Below, in pieces: positions 7,586-15,400 of a stretch of 36,736 nucleotides of DNA. Every line of letters starts with the position of its first letter. The stretch's first letter is position 1. The notes under the pieces are model-generated. The model had not been told where the DNA came from. It searched no databases and saw only the letters and a program-made list of their open reading frames with translations. A program made the position numbers and the translations under genes. The DNA is taken from assembly GCA_009786535.1 (NCBI GenBank), contig WQRX01000036.1:1-36736 (forward strand). The letters run 5' to 3'. Origin of the DNA: Defluviitaleaceae bacterium. GTDB lineage: Bacteria; Bacillota; Clostridia; Lachnospirales; WQUN01.

Positions 7586-8412
7586 TATATGAATCCCTCA
7601 TTTTCCTCCTGCACAGCCTTTCCCTGTGCAATAAAGCGCGCAAAAAGCAACGCGCCAAGCATCACTAAAACAGAGACAACGGGAAAACTCACATCAATGT
7701 GAATGTGCGCAAGTCGTGCAGAAAATAACATCTGCCCTATATTAACCGCCATTGCAGAAAGCACCGTAACCGCCAGCGCAACAAAGCAAACGCGCGAAAG
7801 ATGCTGTGCCGTTTGCAATGCCTCTTCGCTAAAAAAATCCACCTGCAAGGTATTCACCAATTTTATTGCTATATGTACTACCCAAATGTTTAACACATAC
7901 GGCACAACAGCAAACAGATTATACACGATGGGAGCGCTCCCCACATGTCGTATAGCGCTAACAATTTGAATGCCGACCGCAAAACCCAATAACGCGCTCA
8001 CGGCAATTAAAAAATATTTCAAATAGCGAAGCAGTGCGCCGCTTTCTGCCGTAAAAAAGCGGCGTGCAACGCGTATAAGCCCGTAGGCAAGCAATGCAGA
8101 CCACAATGTTGCGCCCATTAATGCCGACAACATTTCCTGCGGAAAGGGAATGGGACCGCGCCCCCATTCCCGCGGATTAATCATAAAATACATCGTTACA
8201 AGCAACAGGAAATTCAACAATACCAGCAATAAATCCTCTGTTTTTGTTTTATGTCTGCGCACAAAAATGACCGCATAAGGCGAGAAGCATAGCGCTAAAT
8301 ACCCCGCCCACGCGACAACATTCCCCGCGCCGCCCATCAGCGACAACGCGCGTAATCCGCGCCCAATTTGCGCGAACGGGAAGGAAAGCAAAATCAACAA
8401 AGCATCACTCAT
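7585..8412 (-). CDS. DUF2975-like membrane protein
   Basis: A 275-residue integral membrane protein with seven or eight hydrophobic stretches and little soluble sequence. The C-terminal half (VNTLQVDFFSEEALQTAQHL, then two membrane segments) fits the DUF2975 family, which is usually paired with a small XRE regulator. ATG 8412 has GAGGAG upstream. It is the first gene of a three-gene unit (DUF2975, XRE, lipoprotein). The membrane protein may sequester the regulator or respond to envelope state, but no function is established. An exact 12-bp palindrome lies within the gene and encodes G-S-A-P. Confidence 0.72.
   Translation of the reverse strand: MSDALLILLSFPFAQIGRGLRALSLMGGAGNVVAWAGYLALCFSPYAVIFVRRHKTKTEDLLLVLLNFLLLVTMYFMINPREWGRGPIPFPQEMLSALMGATLWSALLAYGLIRVARRFFTAESGALLRYLKYFLIAVSALLGFAVGIQIVSAIRHVGSAPIVYNLFAVVPYVLNIWVVHIAIKLVNTLQVDFFSEEALQTAQHLSRVCFVALAVTVLSAMAVNIGQMLFSARLAHIHIDVSFPVVSVLVMLGALLFARFIAQGKAVQEENEGFI
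7930..7941. repeat. 12-bp palindrome GGGAGCGCTCCC, copy 5
   Basis: Exact copy inside the DUF2975-like gene, read as Gly-Ser-Ala-Pro. It is the last copy going right; none was seen between here and the window end. Confidence 0.85.
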
Positions 8413-8436
8413 GCAAATGCTCCTCGCAATTCGAAT

Positions 8437-8481
8437 TTATCGTTTTGCGATAATTATTGCATGAAAATTATCGTTTGTCAA
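8437..8481 (-). promoter_or_regulatory. Promoter and operator of the DUF2975-XRE-lipoprotein unit
   Basis: On the minus strand TTGACA (8481-8476) and AATAAT (8458-8453) are 17 bases apart, a good sigma-A promoter. An inverted repeat TTATCG-TTTTG-CGATAA (8437-8453) touches the -10 box, and a second half site TTATCGTTT (8468-8476) overlaps the -35 box. This is a natural place for the XRE protein to repress its own operon. Confidence 0.72.
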
Positions 8482-8484
8482 TAA

Positions 8485-10608
8485 TTATTTTGCTTTCATG
8501 GTAAGTGAGATGCGCTTGCGCTTCACATCAACGCTCAGCACCTTTACCTGCACCACATCGCCCACCTGCACGGCTTCCAGCGGGTGCTTAATAAAGCGGT
8601 CGCATAGCTGGGAAATATGAACAAGCCCGTCTTGGTGTACGCCGATATCCACAAACGCGCCGAAGTCGATTACATTACGCACCGTTCCTGTGAGCATCAT
8701 GCCCTCGGTAAGGTCTTCCATGGCGAGTACATCGCTGCGCAACAAAACGGGAGGCAGCTCGTCCCGAGGGTCGCGACCCGGTTTTTCCAGCTCGCGGATA
8801 ATGTCGGTTAGGGTGGGCAAACCTATACTTAATTGCGCCGCGAGGGATTCCAACCGATTACAATCTGTAATCGGTTGAATTTTAATTTTCTCCGCAATTG
8901 CGTAAGATTCGGGATGGACGGATGTATTATCTAAAGGGTTTTTCGCCCCCGGGATGCGTAGGAAGCCCGCGCATTGCTCGAAGGCTTTCGGTCCTAATTT
9001 TGCCACTTTTTTAAGCTGGGCGCGGGAGGTAAATTTGCCGTTTTCCTCGCGAAAGGTGAGAATGTTTTTGGCAATGGCGGGGTTAATGCCCGCTACATAG
9101 GCAAGTAGACTGGGGGACGCGGTATTAAGGTCTACCCCCACTTTATTTACACAATCCTCTACCACGCCACCCAGCGCCGTGGTTAGGCGCTTCTGGTTCA
9201 TGTCGTGCTGGTATTGCCCTACGCCGATGGATTTTGGGTCAATTTTCACCAGCTCCGCTAAAGGGTCTTGCAGGCGGCGGGCGATGCTCACCGCACTGCG
9301 CAGTGCTACGTCAAAATCGGGGAATTCCTCTGCGCCCAGCTTGGACGCGGAATATACCGACGCGCCTGCTTCGTTTACGATAATGTACTTTGCGCTGCTG
9401 CGGGTTTCCTTCAATAATTCTGCAACGACCATTTCCGTCTCGCGGGATGCGGTACCGTTCCCAATGGCGATGATGCTTACACTGTGGCGCACTATCATTT
9501 GTGCAAGTTGCTTCTTGGAGGGTGCGGTATCTTTAGTAGTGGTGCAGAAAACGACGCCCGTTTCCAGCACCTTGCCTGTTTCGTCCACCACAGCAAGTTT
9601 ACAGCCCGTGCGGAAGCCCGGGTCAATGGCAAGCACGGTATGTCCCTTTACGGGGGCTTGCATAATCAACTGGCGCAGGTTTTCCGTAAAAACCTTTATC
9701 GCAGCTTCTTCTGCCGTTTCCGTAAGCATGGTGCGCAGTTCCCGTTCCACGGCGGGAGCGGTTAAGCGCTTGTAGCTGTCCGCCGCCGCCGCTTCCATAA
9801 AGTTGCGGGTGGCGGGATTATTTTTTACATACATGCGGTTAAGCCCCGCAAGAATATTTTCCTCGGGAGCTTCGATAGTTACCTTTAGCCAGCCTTCGTT
9901 TTCGCCACGGTTTACCGCAAGCACGCGGTGCCCCGCGATTTTTTTTACAGGTTCGGCAAAGTCGAAATACATTTCGTATACCTGTGCCTTGGTTTCGGCG
10001 GTGGGGTTTTCCATGGCTTCCTTTGCCGTTTTTGTAGCGGAAGCAATGAGCATTCCCTCCCGTTGGGTAACATTACGTACAAAGGTGCGGCAAGCCGGGT
10101 CGTCGGAAATTTTTTCCGCAATAATATCGCTTGCGCCATTTAGCGCGTCTTCGATGCTTTCCACACCTTTTTCCGCATCAATAAAAGGTGCCGCGGCGGC
10201 GTGTAAATCCTTAATTTCCTGCGCGAAAATGATTTCCGCCAGCTCGCCAAGCCCTTTTTCCAGCGCCATGGTGGCGCGGGTGCGGCGCTTGGGCTTAAAC
10301 GGGCGGTAAATGTCCTCTACCTCGGTAAGGGTCACCGCTTTTTTTAGCGCCGTGTCCAGCTCGGGGGAAAGGTTGCCCTGTTCCTCTAGCGTGGTGCGGA
10401 CGGTATTTTTTCGGTCCTCTAAATTACGCAGATACTCCAGCCGCTCGCTGAAGGTACGCAGCTTTTGGTCGTCAATTTCGCCCGTTGCTTCCTTCCTATA
10501 CCGCGCGATGAAGGGAATGGTATTGCCCTCATCAATAAGCTGTACAATATTTTCTGCGTGCTGCCGCGTAAGGGTTAGTTCCTGTACCAGGGTTTGTATA
10601 ATGTCCAT
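8485..10608 (-). CDS. tex: Tex family RNA-binding transcription accessory protein
   Basis: A 707-residue Tex protein. Domains in order: an N-terminal helical region with MDIIQTLVQELTL and FIARYRKEATGEIDD; a YqgF/RNase H-like fold (VLAIDPGFRTGCKLAVVDE); helix-hairpin-helix DNA-binding elements (LNTASPSLLAYVAGI); and a C-terminal S1 RNA-binding domain (GTVRNVIDFGAFVDIGVHQD to RKRISLTMK). Tex proteins bind nucleic acids and act in transcription and stress tolerance. The start at 10608 is preferred because ACGGAGG lies just upstream; the frame reaches 11 codons further without a site. It is divergent from tRNA-Sec. Confidence 0.95.
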   Translation of the reverse strand: MDIIQTLVQELTLTRQHAENIVQLIDEGNTIPFIARYRKEATGEIDDQKLRTFSERLEYLRNLEDRKNTVRTTLEEQGNLSPELDTALKKAVTLTEVEDIYRPFKPKRRTRATMALEKGLGELAEIIFAQEIKDLHAAAAPFIDAEKGVESIEDALNGASDIIAEKISDDPACRTFVRNVTQREGMLIASATKTAKEAMENPTAETKAQVYEMYFDFAEPVKKIAGHRVLAVNRGENEGWLKVTIEAPEENILAGLNRMYVKNNPATRNFMEAAAADSYKRLTAPAVERELRTMLTETAEEAAIKVFTENLRQLIMQAPVKGHTVLAIDPGFRTGCKLAVVDETGKVLETGVVFCTTTKDTAPSKKQLAQMIVRHSVSIIAIGNGTASRETEMVVAELLKETRSSAKYIIVNEAGASVYSASKLGAEEFPDFDVALRSAVSIARRLQDPLAELVKIDPKSIGVGQYQHDMNQKRLTTALGGVVEDCVNKVGVDLNTASPSLLAYVAGINPAIAKNILTFREENGKFTSRAQLKKVAKLGPKAFEQCAGFLRIPGAKNPLDNTSVHPESYAIAEKIKIQPITDCNRLESLAAQLSIGLPTLTDIIRELEKPGRDPRDELPPVLLRSDVLAMEDLTEGMMLTGTVRNVIDFGAFVDIGVHQDGLVHISQLCDRFIKHPLEAVQVGDVVQVKVLSVDVKRKRISLTMKAK

Positions 10609-10665
10609 GTTAGCCTCCGTAAAATAAAGGCAGTGTATCATAAAGCAATTGAAATGCTAACCCAC

Positions 10666-10694
10666 TTGCACTCCCTTGCCACTTCGCCTATAAT
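10666..10694 (+). promoter_or_regulatory. Promoter of tRNA-Sec (and probably selD)
   Basis: TTGCAC (10666-10671) and a perfect TATAAT (10689-10694) are 17 bases apart. Transcription would begin about 10701, a few bases before the mature tRNA 5' end at 10707. No terminator is seen between the tRNA and selD, so one transcript may cover both. Confidence 0.85.
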
Positions 10695-10706
10695 CGCCCA
10701 TATTAT

Positions 10707-10800
10707 GGGAGCAGATGGGTGCTGGTGTGTCCCTCGGTCTTCAACACCGTTGCAGGCGGTTAATAGCCGCCTAGGTGGGTTCGATTCCCACGTGTTCCCG
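10707..10800 (+). tRNA. selC: Selenocysteine tRNA, anticodon UCA
   Basis: A 94-base tRNA with an extended acceptor: 10707-10714 faces 10792-10799, with seven of eight positions paired. The T stem GTGGG/CCCAC (10775-10779/10787-10791) closes the loop TTCGATT. The anticodon loop CTTCAAC holds UCA at 10741-10743 on a stem of four clear pairs. The long variable arm AGGCGG/CCGCCT (10754-10759/10767-10772) is typical of tRNA-Sec. The genome follows the discriminator G with CCG, so CCA would be added afterwards. It reads UGA as selenocysteine with SelA, SelB and SelD, all encoded nearby. Confidence 0.95.
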
Positions 10801-10860
10801 CCGATGAATAAGGCAAGAAAAGATAAAATCATTAACACCGTGGACCATAGGAGGCAACCC

Positions 10861-11904
10861 ATGGCAAAACTTAACTACCCACGCCTATCCCACATGTCCG
10901 CCAAAGCGGGCTGAGCGGCAAAGCTGGGGCCGGGCGCCCTTTCGGAAATGCTAAAGGCACTGCCTAAAAATATCGACCCTGCTTTGCTTGTGGGGTACGA
11001 TACGTCGGACGATGCTTGCGTATACAAGGTGCAAGACGGCTTAGCCATGATTCAAACGCTGGACTTCTTCCCCCCCATTGTGGACGACCCTTTCGCCTAC
11101 GGGCAAATTGCGGCGGCGAACGCGCTTTCCGATGTCTATGCCATGGGCGCAAGCCCTTCCATTGCGCTAAACATCTTATGCGTACCCGCGTGCCTTACTC
11201 CTGCCGAGGTAGCGGCAATTCTTGCGGGCGGTGCAGAAAAGGTAAAAGAGGCGGGCGCGGTCATTGCGGGCGGGCATAGCGTAGAAGATGCAGAGCCTAA
11301 GTACGGCTTGTGCGTAACCGCCTTCGCCGACCCTAGTAAAATATGGACAAACGCAGGCGCAAAGGCAGGCGATGCCCTTATCCTCACCAAGCCCTTGGGC
11401 AACGGCATACTTGCTACAGCGGCAAAGCAGGACAAAATTTCCCAAGGCGATTTTGCCCCTGCCGTCGCTGCAATGGCAACGCTAAACAAGGCCGCCCGTG
11501 ACACAGCCGCGGCGTTTACCGTAAACGCTTGCACCGATATTACGGGCTTCGGCTTCTTAGGTCATGCCTGCGAAATGGCGGAAGCCGGCGGCGTAACCCT
11601 TGCAATAGACCATACCGCCGTTCCTTTTTTCGACGGCGTGCTTGCCCTTGCGCAAAAGGGCATTGTCCCGGGCGGTGCAAACCGCAATGCGGAATTTCTC
11701 AAGGATAAAATCGCTTTCGACCAAATCATGTTCTCTGCCATAAAAAGTATTCTTCACGACCCGCAAACATCGGGCGGGCTGTTATTATCCGTTCCCCAAG
11801 CAGAAAAAGAAGCCCTTCTGGGCGCGCTAAAGCAAGCGGGTACAGGCGGCTGGCACGTTGGTGATGTGGTACCGCGCGGCGTTTTCGTAATAGAAGTGCG
11901 GTAA
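10861..11904 (+). CDS. selD: Selenide, water dikinase SelD, itself a selenoprotein
   Basis: A 347-residue enzyme that makes selenophosphate from selenide and ATP. The true start is ATG 10861, with AGGAGG six bases upstream. Codon 18 is an in-frame TGA (10912-10914) read as selenocysteine, giving SAKAG-U-AAKLGPG. It sits where E. coli SelD has catalytic Cys17, and the essential lysine follows three residues on (Lys21; Lys20 in E. coli). Later motifs support the family: GYDTSDDACVYKV, ANALSDVYAMGA, GGHSVEDAEPKYG, TDITGFGFLGHACEMA and DPQTSGGLL. Total length equals E. coli SelD. A gene finder without recoding would start at 10948 and lose the active site. Confidence 0.96.
10912..10942 (+). promoter_or_regulatory. 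UGA codon and probable bacterial SECIS hairpin in selD
   Basis: After the UGA at 10912-10914, GGGGC (10926-10930) can pair with GCCCT (10936-10940) around the loop CGGGC. The flanking AA at 10921-10922 may extend the stem with TT at 10941-10942. A short GC-rich hairpin with G in its apical loop, starting about 11 bases after UGA, fits the bacterial SECIS element bound by SelB. The fold was done by eye. Confidence 0.55.
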
Positions 11905-11983
11905 ATGGGAACTATTAGAGATAAAGGGGCTGTCTCGCTAAGCTCCAGAAAAAACTTTTAAATTCAAATAGGTGCATATAAAT

Positions 11984-12012
11984 TTGACGCACCCATATTA
12001 CTATGCTACACT
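11984..12012 (+). promoter_or_regulatory. Promoter of the ykoFEDC operon
   Basis: TTGACG (11984-11989) and TACACT (12007-12012) are 17 bases apart, with TG just before the -10 (extended -10). An inverted repeat GGTGC...GCACC (11971-11975/11989-11993) flanks the -35. The rest of the selD-ykoF gap to the left (11905-11970) holds only a weak hairpin. Confidence 0.65.
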
Positions 12013-12030
12013 CTTATCAAATTTAATAAA

Positions 12031-12117
12031 AATCCTGGGGTGCTGCTTGTTCACATAGGTGAGCAAGGTGCTGAGAGATACCCATAAACCTGACAAGGAT
12101 AATGCCTTCGTAGGGAG
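12031..12117 (+). promoter_or_regulatory. TPP riboswitch (THI element)
   Basis: Conserved TPP aptamer segments appear in order: CTGGGGTGC (12035-12043), GCTGAGAGATACCC (about 12070-12083), AACCTGA (12087-12093) and TTCGTAGGGAG (12107-12117). Thiamine pyrophosphate binding should turn off the ykoFEDC genes. The expression platform appears translational: CCTTTCT (12134-12140) can pair with AGGAGGG (12154-12160), the ykoF ribosome-binding site. No clear intrinsic terminator lies between aptamer and start codon. Confidence 0.95.
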
Positions 12118-12167
12118 TGATTAGAGCCGTGTGCCTTTCTGGGATTTTTTCTGAGGAGGGTTTTTTT

Positions 12168-12782
12168 ATGCAAAAAAGTAAGGGCATTACCAATGCCAAA
12201 GGCATCACGGGGTGTCGTTTTTCGCTGTCCGTGATGAGTGATAACTATGCCGCGATGATTTTGGACGCAATAGGGCGTGTAAATACGCGGCATGTATGGT
12301 GCGCTACGGACGCGCTGTCCACAGTGTACAGAGGAACGCGACCCCATGTTGTGGAAGGGGTGCGGGCTGTTTTTACCGCCGTCAACGATGGGAAAACGCA
12401 CATTACCTTGGACGCCACTTTTTCAAGTGGGTGCCCTAATGACCAAGCCGCAGACTATGTAGGTACAGATACCACGCCGGTTATGGGCGACTACGGCGCG
12501 TCTTTTCCCGTAATTGGCAAGATAGCATTTTATCCGCTGGGCGCGGCGGATTATATGGAACACATTTCCGCCGTGGCACAAATGGCGGAGGCGTTTCACG
12601 TCAATATGAAGGCGTCCCACTACGCCACCGAGCTGGCGGGAGATGTGAATAATATTTTCGCCTATTTCAATCATGTGCTTGCCTACGCAGAAGAAAATAT
12701 CACACACTATGTCTTGCACGCCATGTTATCCGTCAATAGTCCCGGTCTAAAAAGGAGTGAATCCCATGTGGAACTTATATAA
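12168..12782 (+). CDS. ykoF: YkoF family thiamine/HMP-binding protein
   Basis: A 204-residue soluble protein of the YkoF family, which binds thiamine or its pyrimidine part and is encoded with the YkoEDC transporter. The start is ATG 12168 behind GAGGAGGG; the open frame extends 17 codons further into the riboswitch leader. Two similar halves are visible, each with the family pattern: GCRFSLSVMSDNYAAMI in the first and VIGKIAFYPLGAADYMEHI in the second, as in the tandem ferredoxin-like domains of B. subtilis YkoF. The stop overlaps the start of ykoE by 17 bases. Expression should rise when TPP is scarce. Confidence 0.9.
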   Translation: MQKSKGITNAKGITGCRFSLSVMSDNYAAMILDAIGRVNTRHVWCATDALSTVYRGTRPHVVEGVRAVFTAVNDGKTHITLDATFSSGCPNDQAADYVGTDTTPVMGDYGASFPVIGKIAFYPLGAADYMEHISAVAQMAEAFHVNMKASHYATELAGDVNNIFAYFNHVLAYAEENITHYVLHAMLSVNSPGLKRSESHVELI

Positions 12783-13377
12783 GTGGAAATTGAAAGACGT
12801 TATTCTTGCCAGCATTATATCTGTGTTGTTTGCATTTATTTGCTTTGCCACGGTGCATTCCGTGAGTTTTGTAGTTGCCCCCTTGGTTATGCCCTTTGGC
12901 TTTGGGGATATTGCTATTGAATTTGTTTTCGGTATCTTTTTTATGTCGGCTACGTTGGCGGCATATGTAATTCAAAAGCCCGGCGTTGCTGTCATTGTAG
13001 GTACGATGACAGGCGTGGTACAGGTATTAATGGGCAGCGCTTTTGCCGCTACGTTGTTGCCCTCGGCGTTTTTTCAAGGGCTGGGGGTGGAAGCGGTATT
13101 TTTTGCAACACGATACAAAAAGTTCAACTTACCTGTCATGTTGCTGGCGGCGGTAGGACCTACCATTACCAGTTTTGTGTTGGCGTGGTACCGAGGCTTA
13201 TGGATGGATTTAGACTTTGGTTTTGTAGCAACGCGGTTTGTAATTCGGCTATGCAGTGCGTTGTTGTTTAGCGGCATTATTACAAAACTGCTGGCAGACC
13301 GACTCGCCAAGGTGGGTGTACTCAAATCCTATCCCTTGGGCACAAAATATTCACAGGACATAGACGATGAGTCTTAA
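12766..13377 (+). CDS. ykoE: ECF transporter S component YkoE (thiamine precursor)
   Basis: A 203-residue membrane protein with about six hydrophobic segments and the N-terminal pattern WNLYKWKLKDVILASI of YkoE proteins. As the substrate-binding S component of an energy-coupling-factor transporter it is expected to bind thiamine or hydroxymethylpyrimidine and work with YkoD and YkoC. The start ATG 12766 is chosen because AAAGGAG lies eight bases upstream; a GTG at 12757 overlaps that site. The end overlaps ykoD by 11 bases. Confidence 0.92.
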   Translation: MWNLYKWKLKDVILASIISVLFAFICFATVHSVSFVVAPLVMPFGFGDIAIEFVFGIFFMSATLAAYVIQKPGVAVIVGTMTGVVQVLMGSAFAATLLPSAFFQGLGVEAVFFATRYKKFNLPVMLLAAVGPTITSFVLAWYRGLWMDLDFGFVATRFVIRLCSALLFSGIITKLLADRLAKVGVLKSYPLGTKYSQDIDDES

Positions 13378-14683
13378 CGCTACGGGAATTACCTTCAAAT
13401 ACTTTGAGGATTCGCCAAGGATAGTTTTGCAAGATGTAAACATAACCGTTCCTGTGGGGAAGATTAGCGTTTTACAAGGTAAAAGCGGTGCCGGCAAGTC
13501 TACCCTTGCGTATGTCCTTGCCGGCTTGTATCCCGAAAACGGCGGATTTTTACAATCAGGTACGGTGAAGTGGGAAAACGTGGACATTCACACCCTCACA
13601 CCCGACAATCGCGTGGCATATGTTGCGATGATGTTCCAAAACCCGGACCTGCAATTTTGCATGAATACCCCCGAAAATGAAATCGCTTTCTGCTTAGAAA
13701 ACATCGGCATAGCAGAAGCGGATATGCCACCACTTATACATGATGCCATGGAAAAGGCGCAGGCACTTGATTTGTTGGGCAAAAGCTTCACTTATATGTC
13801 GGGCGGCGAAAAACAGAAATGCGCCTTGGCCTGTATTCTTGCGTTAAAGTCAAAGTGCATTATCTTAGATGAAGCATTCGCTAATGTAGACGAACCCACC
13901 GCACGGCAAATTATTACTACCTTGCGCGGGTTAAAGCTTACGATTTTAGCCATCGACCATAGCACAAGCCTTTGGAATGCCGACCACGTAATATCATTGG
14001 ACGGAACGGGCGCAAGGGTTTTTGACCTTGTGCCGTCCCTACATGCCGTGGGTGCGCCCGTAATTACTACATGCGGGTTATCGGTTGGCGCTATCACATA
14101 CCCTAATATGTGCTTTGAAAAAGGCAGCATAACAGCAATAACGGGTAAAAGCGGCGCGGGCAAAACAACGTTTTTTAAAGCCCTCATGCAGCAGCATAAA
14201 TATAAAGGAAGCCTCGCCCTCATGGGGCGTGAAGTAAATAAATACAAAAAAAAACACCTCTATGAAAGATGCGGCATTGTATTTCAAAACCCTGCCAATC
14301 AATTTTTAGCCTTATCTGTTTACGACGAAGTATTTTTTAGCGTAAACCATTGGCACAAAGGCAACGCGGAAGCGAAACGAGAAAAAACACTGGAACTGCT
14401 CCGTATCTTTGACTTGGATGTGTATAAAAAATATTCGCCTTATCTGCTTAGCCAAGGGCAGCAGCGCCGGCTTGCCGTACTAACCATGCTGGCAGGCGGG
14501 CAAAACATTTTATTATTGGACGAACCCACCTACGGGCAAGACTATGAAAATATTTGTGCCATCATGCAATTGCTTTTGGAAAAAGCCAAAAACGGCTTGA
14601 CCGTACTTTACACCACCCACAACGGTGCGTTGGCGCGCAACTTTTCCCACAAAATTATACACTTGGAGGACAATCGTGAGTGA
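13367..14683 (+). CDS. ykoD: ECF transporter ATPase YkoD, two fused ABC domains
   Basis: A 438-residue protein with two ABC ATPase domains. Domain 1 has the Walker A motif GKSGAGKST (about residue 38), the signature MSGGEKQKCALA and Walker B CIILDEA. Domain 2 has Walker A GKSGAGKTT (about 259), the signature LLSQGQQRRLAVL and Walker B ILLLDEPTYGQD. It replaces the separate EcfA1/EcfA2 subunits and powers uptake by YkoE with YkoC. The second signature has SQGQQ, the first SGGEK; both are acceptable in ECF ATPases. Start and stop overlap ykoE and ykoC, so the four proteins are translated together. Confidence 0.95.
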   Translation: MSLNATGITFKYFEDSPRIVLQDVNITVPVGKISVLQGKSGAGKSTLAYVLAGLYPENGGFLQSGTVKWENVDIHTLTPDNRVAYVAMMFQNPDLQFCMNTPENEIAFCLENIGIAEADMPPLIHDAMEKAQALDLLGKSFTYMSGGEKQKCALACILALKSKCIILDEAFANVDEPTARQIITTLRGLKLTILAIDHSTSLWNADHVISLDGTGARVFDLVPSLHAVGAPVITTCGLSVGAITYPNMCFEKGSITAITGKSGAGKTTFFKALMQQHKYKGSLALMGREVNKYKKKHLYERCGIVFQNPANQFLALSVYDEVFFSVNHWHKGNAEAKREKTLELLRIFDLDVYKKYSPYLLSQGQQRRLAVLTMLAGGQNILLLDEPTYGQDYENICAIMQLLLEKAKNGLTVLYTTHNGALARNFSHKIIHLEDNRE

Positions 14684-15284
14684 TTTTATGTCTAAAATTA
14701 ACCCGTTTTATAAATTTGTGTTTATTATTGTGTTTTCCACAGTAATTACGTTTATTCATTCCCTGTGGTTGAATATATGGGTATTTGGCGGCGCAATGTT
14801 GCTGATTTTAACGGGCGTAAAATATACGCAGTATATGCGAGTCGTCAAATTTATGTTGCCTGTGGCTTTTATGTCCTTCAGCTTATTTGTGATGGGGTTA
14901 TTCTTTGGCGAGGGCGGCGGTGGCATGTTTGGCACAGTCACTACACAGTCCACGCAAACAGGCATTACGATGGCTACACGCTTTTTATCCTTTGCGGGCA
15001 TTGGGCTGGTTTTCGCCCTTACCACTAACCCCTATGATTTAGTAAAAAGTTTACGCAAGGACGCGAAGCTGCCCCGCAAATTTGCCTACGGAATGCTGTG
15101 CGCAATAAACCTGCTTCCGCATATTAAAACCGAGTACCAAAACGCGATGATGGCGTTCCGTGTGCGCGGGGTGCGGGTGGGACCCTTGTCGTTAAAGCCC
15201 CTGTTTTCTATGCTGGTTAATGCCTTTCGGTGGTCGGAAATGCTTAGTCTTGCCATGATATCAAAAGGGTTTTATGAGGATTAA
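14676..15284 (+). CDS. ykoC: ECF transporter T component YkoC
   Basis: A 202-residue membrane protein of the EcfT/CbiQ family that couples the YkoD ATPase to the YkoE S component. It has about five membrane segments; the C-terminal region carries the coupling-helix type motif MMAFRVRGVRVGP followed by a second conserved helix. GTG at 14676 is preferred as start because GGAGG lies six bases upstream; an in-frame ATG at 14688 is the alternative. It overlaps the end of ykoD by 8 bases and closes the riboswitch-controlled operon. Confidence 0.92.
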   Translation: MSDFMSKINPFYKFVFIIVFSTVITFIHSLWLNIWVFGGAMLLILTGVKYTQYMRVVKFMLPVAFMSFSLFVMGLFFGEGGGGMFGTVTTQSTQTGITMATRFLSFAGIGLVFALTTNPYDLVKSLRKDAKLPRKFAYGMLCAINLLPHIKTEYQNAMMAFRVRGVRVGPLSLKPLFSMLVNAFRWSEMLSLAMISKGFYED

Positions 15285-15302
15285 TGAGAATGCGTTAAAT
15301 AA

Positions 15303-15356
15303 TTTACACAATTTTTACATACATAACATGCGTGCTTTACATTTGCACATTACAAT
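15303..15356 (+). promoter_or_regulatory. Pho boxes and promoter of the pst operon
   Basis: TTTACA occurs at 15303, 15314 and 15336, spaced by 11, 22 and 33 bases from the first; the missing phase (15325) reads AACATG. Direct TTTACA-like repeats every 11 bases are the known binding pattern of PhoP in Bacillus. TACAAT at 15351-15356 is a likely -10 box with no good -35, as expected of an activated promoter. The pstS ribosome-binding site (AGGAGG) follows at about 15389. Confidence 0.72.
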
Positions 15357-15400
15357 CTTCCTTGCAACAAACAATCTCACATATCCCTAGGAGGATGAAA

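Noticed and set aside
2214..7941. The palindromes as CebR-type sugar operators
   Set aside because: The core matches that operator, but almost all copies lie inside genes for selenium, lipoprotein and membrane functions, with none at a promoter of sugar genes.
10804..10860. Upstream ATG at 10804 as the selD start (19 extra codons in frame)
   Set aside because: It sits directly on the tRNA 3' end without a ribosome-binding site, while ATG 10861 has AGGAGG at the right distance and matches the length of known SelD.
10638..10862. Minus-strand open frame containing GGNTWESNPPRRLLTACNG
   Set aside because: This is the well-known false translation of a tRNA gene read backwards; the tRNA-Sec gene explains it.
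11926..11946. Hairpin GGGGCT/AGCTCC after selD as a terminator
   Set aside because: The stem is short with one G-U pair, and it is followed by A-rich sequence with no T tract directly after it.
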